From assembly GCA_001796495.1 (NCBI GenBank), contig MGMR01000065.1, forward strand, positions 2,071 to 8,858: a DNA stretch of 6,788 nt, read 5' to 3'. This stretch comes from Chloroflexi bacterium RBG_13_51_18. GTDB taxonomy: Bacteria > Chloroflexota > Dehalococcoidia > Dehalococcoidales > RBG-16-60-22. Shown here one piece after another: positions 4,062-6,788 of the stretch (position 1 is the stretch's first letter; each line of letters opens with the position of its first letter). The notes beneath the pieces were generated by a model. The model was not told where the DNA came from. It worked only from the letters and a program-made list of their open reading frames with translations, and did not search any database. The translations under genes were made by a program, and so were the position numbers.

Positions 4062-6788
4062 TTATCGGTGATAGTATTTCAAGCGGGCGTTACAATATGG
4101 ATCGGGACCTATCGTGGCCATCGTCTGCATAGCCGCTGTTTCTATACAAAGCTGTTTTATGAACAGGTTATCTATAAAATCCACTGTTGCTTGGTCAAGG
4201 TGATCCAAAATTACTTTGCCGTCCCAGCCTACGTATGTTGAGGCTCCCTTTTGTATAAAAGCCTCGGCCATGTCATCAAGGTAGTAACTGATACAGCCCA
4301 TCATCAGTATCGCCGTGCCATCAAATCTTCCTTCCATGGTATCCGTAATGAATTTAGAATTGATGGCAAAGACGGTGGCAGAGCCACTGGTTACACTGGC
4401 CTTGAAAACAGTATCGTTCAGCTGGTCAGTGATATGTTTGGTCGTAGAGTAGGTCTCGCCACTGAAAAGTGCGGTTCCTTTAATGAGTGAAGAATCTGTT
4501 CCCGGATAGTAAAAACTCATATGCGTTCGGAATACAATAAGTTCGTAACCATACCGGGGTAATTCGCGATAGAAATCAACCGTTACTGCCTGTCCTTGCC
4601 ACACATCAACTTTAAAACCTGCGGACTCAAGCATAGCAGCCACCTTAGATACAAATCCTGAATCAGGCTCGAAGACGCTGGTTTGGTCAATGATAGCTGC
4701 TCTAGGTTCTGTACTGATATTAGCCGCTGGCTGGCTACTTGGAATCAACATTGATGTCATTAGCAAAGACAGGATGAAGAATAAAGCCAGGTAACGTTTC
4801 GCGCCTTTTATGTTGTCCAGGAAACATATGATACGTTTTTTTAGCCGGAATAGGACGGCGGCTGATATGCAGGCAATCAGGAGCGGTATGATGAGAAGCG
4901 GCGCCAGAACAGTAGCTTTGTTGATGGGAGAGGTCTCCCCGCCTAAAACGGATTTAGATGAACTGGAAAAAAACGAACTCCCAGTAGTGGAACTGGCATC
5001 TACATACCCATCCGACCATTGCTCACTACCTGAAACTTGAGACCAGAGGCGATAGTAATAGGTCGTTGATAAGGATAAGTCTGAATCCACTACACTGGTG
5101 CCGGTATTGAAATAAATCACGGTTCCATCTGTCCTGTCGGCAGGGTAACCGCCTATCTTACGTACTACTACCGTTCTCTGGGCGCCTTCCCCCTTTATCC
5201 AGGTCAAAGATATCTTGGTGCCGCTGATAGTACTGGAAGATGCGGTAACGGGAGCGTCGGGTTTTGTCAACAAGGTTAGTTCGGTGCCGCTGATAGTTCC
5301 GCCACCGTTTCTTGCCTGTACGCGGAAATAGTATTTAGTCCCTTTATCAAGACCGGTGAGACTAACATTAAAGCTTTGACCGCTGGAATAATTACCCGTC
5401 CAGGGTGTATTGAAGGAATAGGGCTCACCGGTATTCGTATCCCATTCGAAGCGGTACTCGCAATCTTCGCCACCGTCGTTGGTCAGCGTGCCGTCGAGCG
5501 TAGCAGTCGTCTCCTCTACTAAAGTGGCGCTATCGGTGTTTACCGTCGGCGCCAACGGGGTCGCCTCTCCCAGTACAAAATCGCTAAAAGAAGTTATTCC
5601 TGTAGCCTGTGTGGTCGTTGACGTTTTTACACCGACGGTCGGATATGTCCAGCCGCTATTGTATTTCCCGATGATAAAGCTGGCGGTGTTCGCGCCGCCA
5701 AGTATATCTCCGGCAACGAAAGTGAACGTCGCATTGTAGTTATTAAAAACGATACCGGAGTTCGTTAAGCTCCAGTATACATTAACGTATTTATTCGAAT
5801 GGAGCGTGGAAGAACCAACGTTAGGATGCTGACCTGTCGTGGCTTTAACCGTCAGGTATCCCGCCGTGCTAACATTACCAAATGCCACGGTCACCGGATT
5901 ATAATTGGTGGCGCCTACTTCAAATGTACGCGTTGCAGCGCCGGTAGCAACGTTCTTCTGCAGGTTGCCTGTAACGTAACTGCCGCTGCTGCCGCCTGCG
6001 ACACTACCGCTGGCAGAGATAATGACACTATTACTACCTGTGGTAATCTTGCCGCTGGTCAGTGTCAGCGTCCCGTTGATCGTAGGACTGCTGTTTAAAG
6101 TGACGCCGTTGGCATTGTTGATTGTCAGGTTGTTCAACACAGTCACACTGCTGGGAATATTGACTCCCATGGAACTACCGCCAAACACAAGGCTGGAGGA
6201 TGCTGTAGTAGAAAGATTAGCCGGTGTGCCGGAAATCGTTAGCCCGTTTAGCGTCAATGTATTTGCCCCAACGGTAAATGTACCGCTGGTCAGAGTCAAG
6301 TTATTGGTAATGGCTCTCGAGCTGCCCAGGTTAACACCATTGGAATTGTTGATGATGACGCCGCTGCCCCCGAATGTTGCCGGAAATTCCGCGCCAGTGG
6401 TTTGAGCGGCGGAGCCCTGGTATTGAAGCGTGGCGCCTGCGCCGTAAGTTAACGTTCCCGTTAACGTGGTTGTGGCGGTTCCTTCCATGGAGAGAACGCT
6501 GTTCACCGTTGTTGTTCCGGCAGGAAATGTCTTGGCGCCGCTGCCGGAAAGGGTTAGGTTGCTGTAAGTAGTAGCCCGCACTGTCTGCGCTCCCGCCCGG
6601 TTGTAATTGACGGTGTTGCCGCTGGCAGAGGCGGTAAGTGTAGTAATACCCGGGGGACCAGTGAACCCAATATTAAGCGTGCCTGTGGCAGCGTTGGTCA
6701 ATCCCCCTGTTCCAGCCAGCGCGGTTGTCACTGTTAATGTTCCATTGTTGGTGAGAGTGACTCCCGTAACGGTCACACTCGGTATTGA
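4062..6788 (-). CDS. Large surface protein: beta repeats, Fn3-like domains, membrane hairpin and clan CD peptidase-like C-terminus (5' partial)
   Basis: The frame is open through the right edge, so the N-terminus is missing; residue numbers here count from a GTG at 6774-6776 that is probably not the true start. Residues 1-400 are rich in Thr, Ser, Asn and Gly in short beta repeats (NNLTLTSGTFTVGANTLTLNG), suggesting a beta-helix adhesin or stalk. Residues 405-506 and 508-596 look like two fibronectin-III-type domains (GLDKGTKYYFRVQARN; LSTTYYYRLWSQ). A Ser-rich linker leads to helix 1 (about 622-645), a basic loop (KKR to KGAKR, 646-661) and helix 2 (about 662-679). By the positive-inside rule both large parts would then be outside the cell. 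The C-terminal 220 residues have hydrophobic strands before His752 (ELIVFRTH) and Cys828 (AILMMGC), then FIQKGASTYVGWDG, resembling caspase/CHAT/gingipain-like peptidases. The Gly that usually follows the His is Met here, so activity is uncertain. The substrate and role are unknown. No hairpin terminator is seen after the TAA at 4062-4064. Confidence 0.85.
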   Translation of the reverse strand, partial: SIPSVTVTGVTLTNNGTLTVTTALAGTGGLTNAATGTLNIGFTGPPGITTLTASASGNTVNYNRAGAQTVRATTYSNLTLSGSGAKTFPAGTTTVNSVLSMEGTATTTLTGTLTYGAGATLQYQGSAAQTTGAEFPATFGGSGVIINNSNGVNLGSSRAITNNLTLTSGTFTVGANTLTLNGLTISGTPANLSTTASSSLVFGGSSMGVNIPSSVTVLNNLTINNANGVTLNSSPTINGTLTLTSGKITTGSNSVIISASGSVAGGSSGSYVTGNLQKNVATGAATRTFEVGATNYNPVTVAFGNVSTAGYLTVKATTGQHPNVGSSTLHSNKYVNVYWSLTNSGIVFNNYNATFTFVAGDILGGANTASFIIGKYNSGWTYPTVGVKTSTTTQATGITSFSDFVLGEATPLAPTVNTDSATLVEETTATLDGTLTNDGGEDCEYRFEWDTNTGEPYSFNTPWTGNYSSGQSFNVSLTGLDKGTKYYFRVQARNGGGTISGTELTLLTKPDAPVTASSSTISGTKISLTWIKGEGAQRTVVVRKIGGYPADRTDGTVIYFNTGTSVVDSDLSLSTTYYYRLWSQVSGSEQWSDGYVDASSTTGSSFFSSSSKSVLGGETSPINKATVLAPLLIIPLLIACISAAVLFRLKKRIICFLDNIKGAKRYLALFFILSLLMTSMLIPSSQPAANISTEPRAAIIDQTSVFEPDSGFVSKVAAMLESAGFKVDVWQGQAVTVDFYRELPRYGYELIVFRTHMSFYYPGTDSSLIKGTALFSGETYSTTKHITDQLNDTVFKASVTSGSATVFAINSKFITDTMEGRFDGTAILMMGCISYYLDDMAEAFIQKGASTYVGWDGKVILDHLDQATVDFIDNLFIKQLCIETAAMQTMATIGPDPYCNARLKYYHR
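6012..6350 (-). repeat. Tandem 77-residue repeat within the surface protein
   Basis: Residues 143-178 (NNSNGVNLGSS...NLTLTSGTFTVGANTLTLNG; 6243-6350) align without gaps to residues 220-255 (NNANGVTLNSS...TLTLTSGKITTGSNS; 6012-6119), a period of 77 residues or 231 bp. A more diverged unit precedes them: LQYQGSAAQ (117-125) answers LVFGGSSMG (196-204). The DNA shows it too, for example CCGCTGGTCAG occurs on the + strand in both units. Such units probably stack as beta-helix turns. Confidence 0.7.

Noticed and set aside
5479..6405. Long + strand open frames (5479-5739, 5799-6098, 6022-6405) opposite the surface-protein gene
   Set aside because: They are mirror frames of the Thr/Ser/Val-rich coding sequence, giving Val/Leu/Pro-rich low-complexity translations with no recognisable motif or ribosome binding site.

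Overview
The window reads as a piece of a bacterial chromosome, most likely from an anaerobic or subsurface Chloroflexi lineage such as Dehalococcoidia. That placement is an inference. It rests on the lipoprotein-type amino-acid ABC system, a permease with an N-terminal extension, and recombinase tails of a style I associate with that group. No rRNA, tRNA or marker gene is present to confirm it.

Layout. Bases 1-57 hold the last 18 codons of an unidentified + strand gene. A strong bidirectional hairpin terminator follows at 113-137. Bases 148-270 (+) look like the extreme C-terminal tail of a large serine recombinase. From 3536 down to 274 the minus strand carries a tight four-gene cluster: amino-acid-binding lipoprotein, permease, ATPase, then an EamA/DMT-family exporter-like permease, with gaps of 7, 8 and 23 bp. 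A good ribosome binding site and a possible extended -10 promoter lie before the first gene. Bases 3638-3964 (+) hold a second, longer recombinase C-terminal remnant with an in-frame stop. From 4062 to the right edge, on the minus strand, lies the 3' part of a very large surface protein whose 5' end is outside the window.

How the genes fit together. The first three cluster genes form a complete polar amino-acid importer: binding protein, membrane channel and ATPase. The fourth, a DMT permease, may be co-transcribed and may export amino acids or related metabolites. The large minus-strand protein combines Thr/Ser/Asn/Gly-rich beta repeats, two fibronectin-III-like domains, a two-helix membrane hairpin and a C-terminal domain with a caspase/CHAT/gingipain-like (clan CD) His and Cys pattern. 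It is the most unusual gene here.

Two things deserve attention. One is the adhesin-like protein with its apparent C-terminal peptidase-like domain. The other is the pair of homologous recombinase tails, in the same orientation, bracketing the whole transporter cluster and sharing a 17/18-bp direct repeat (161-178 and 3858-3875). This may be the scar of integration or recombination.
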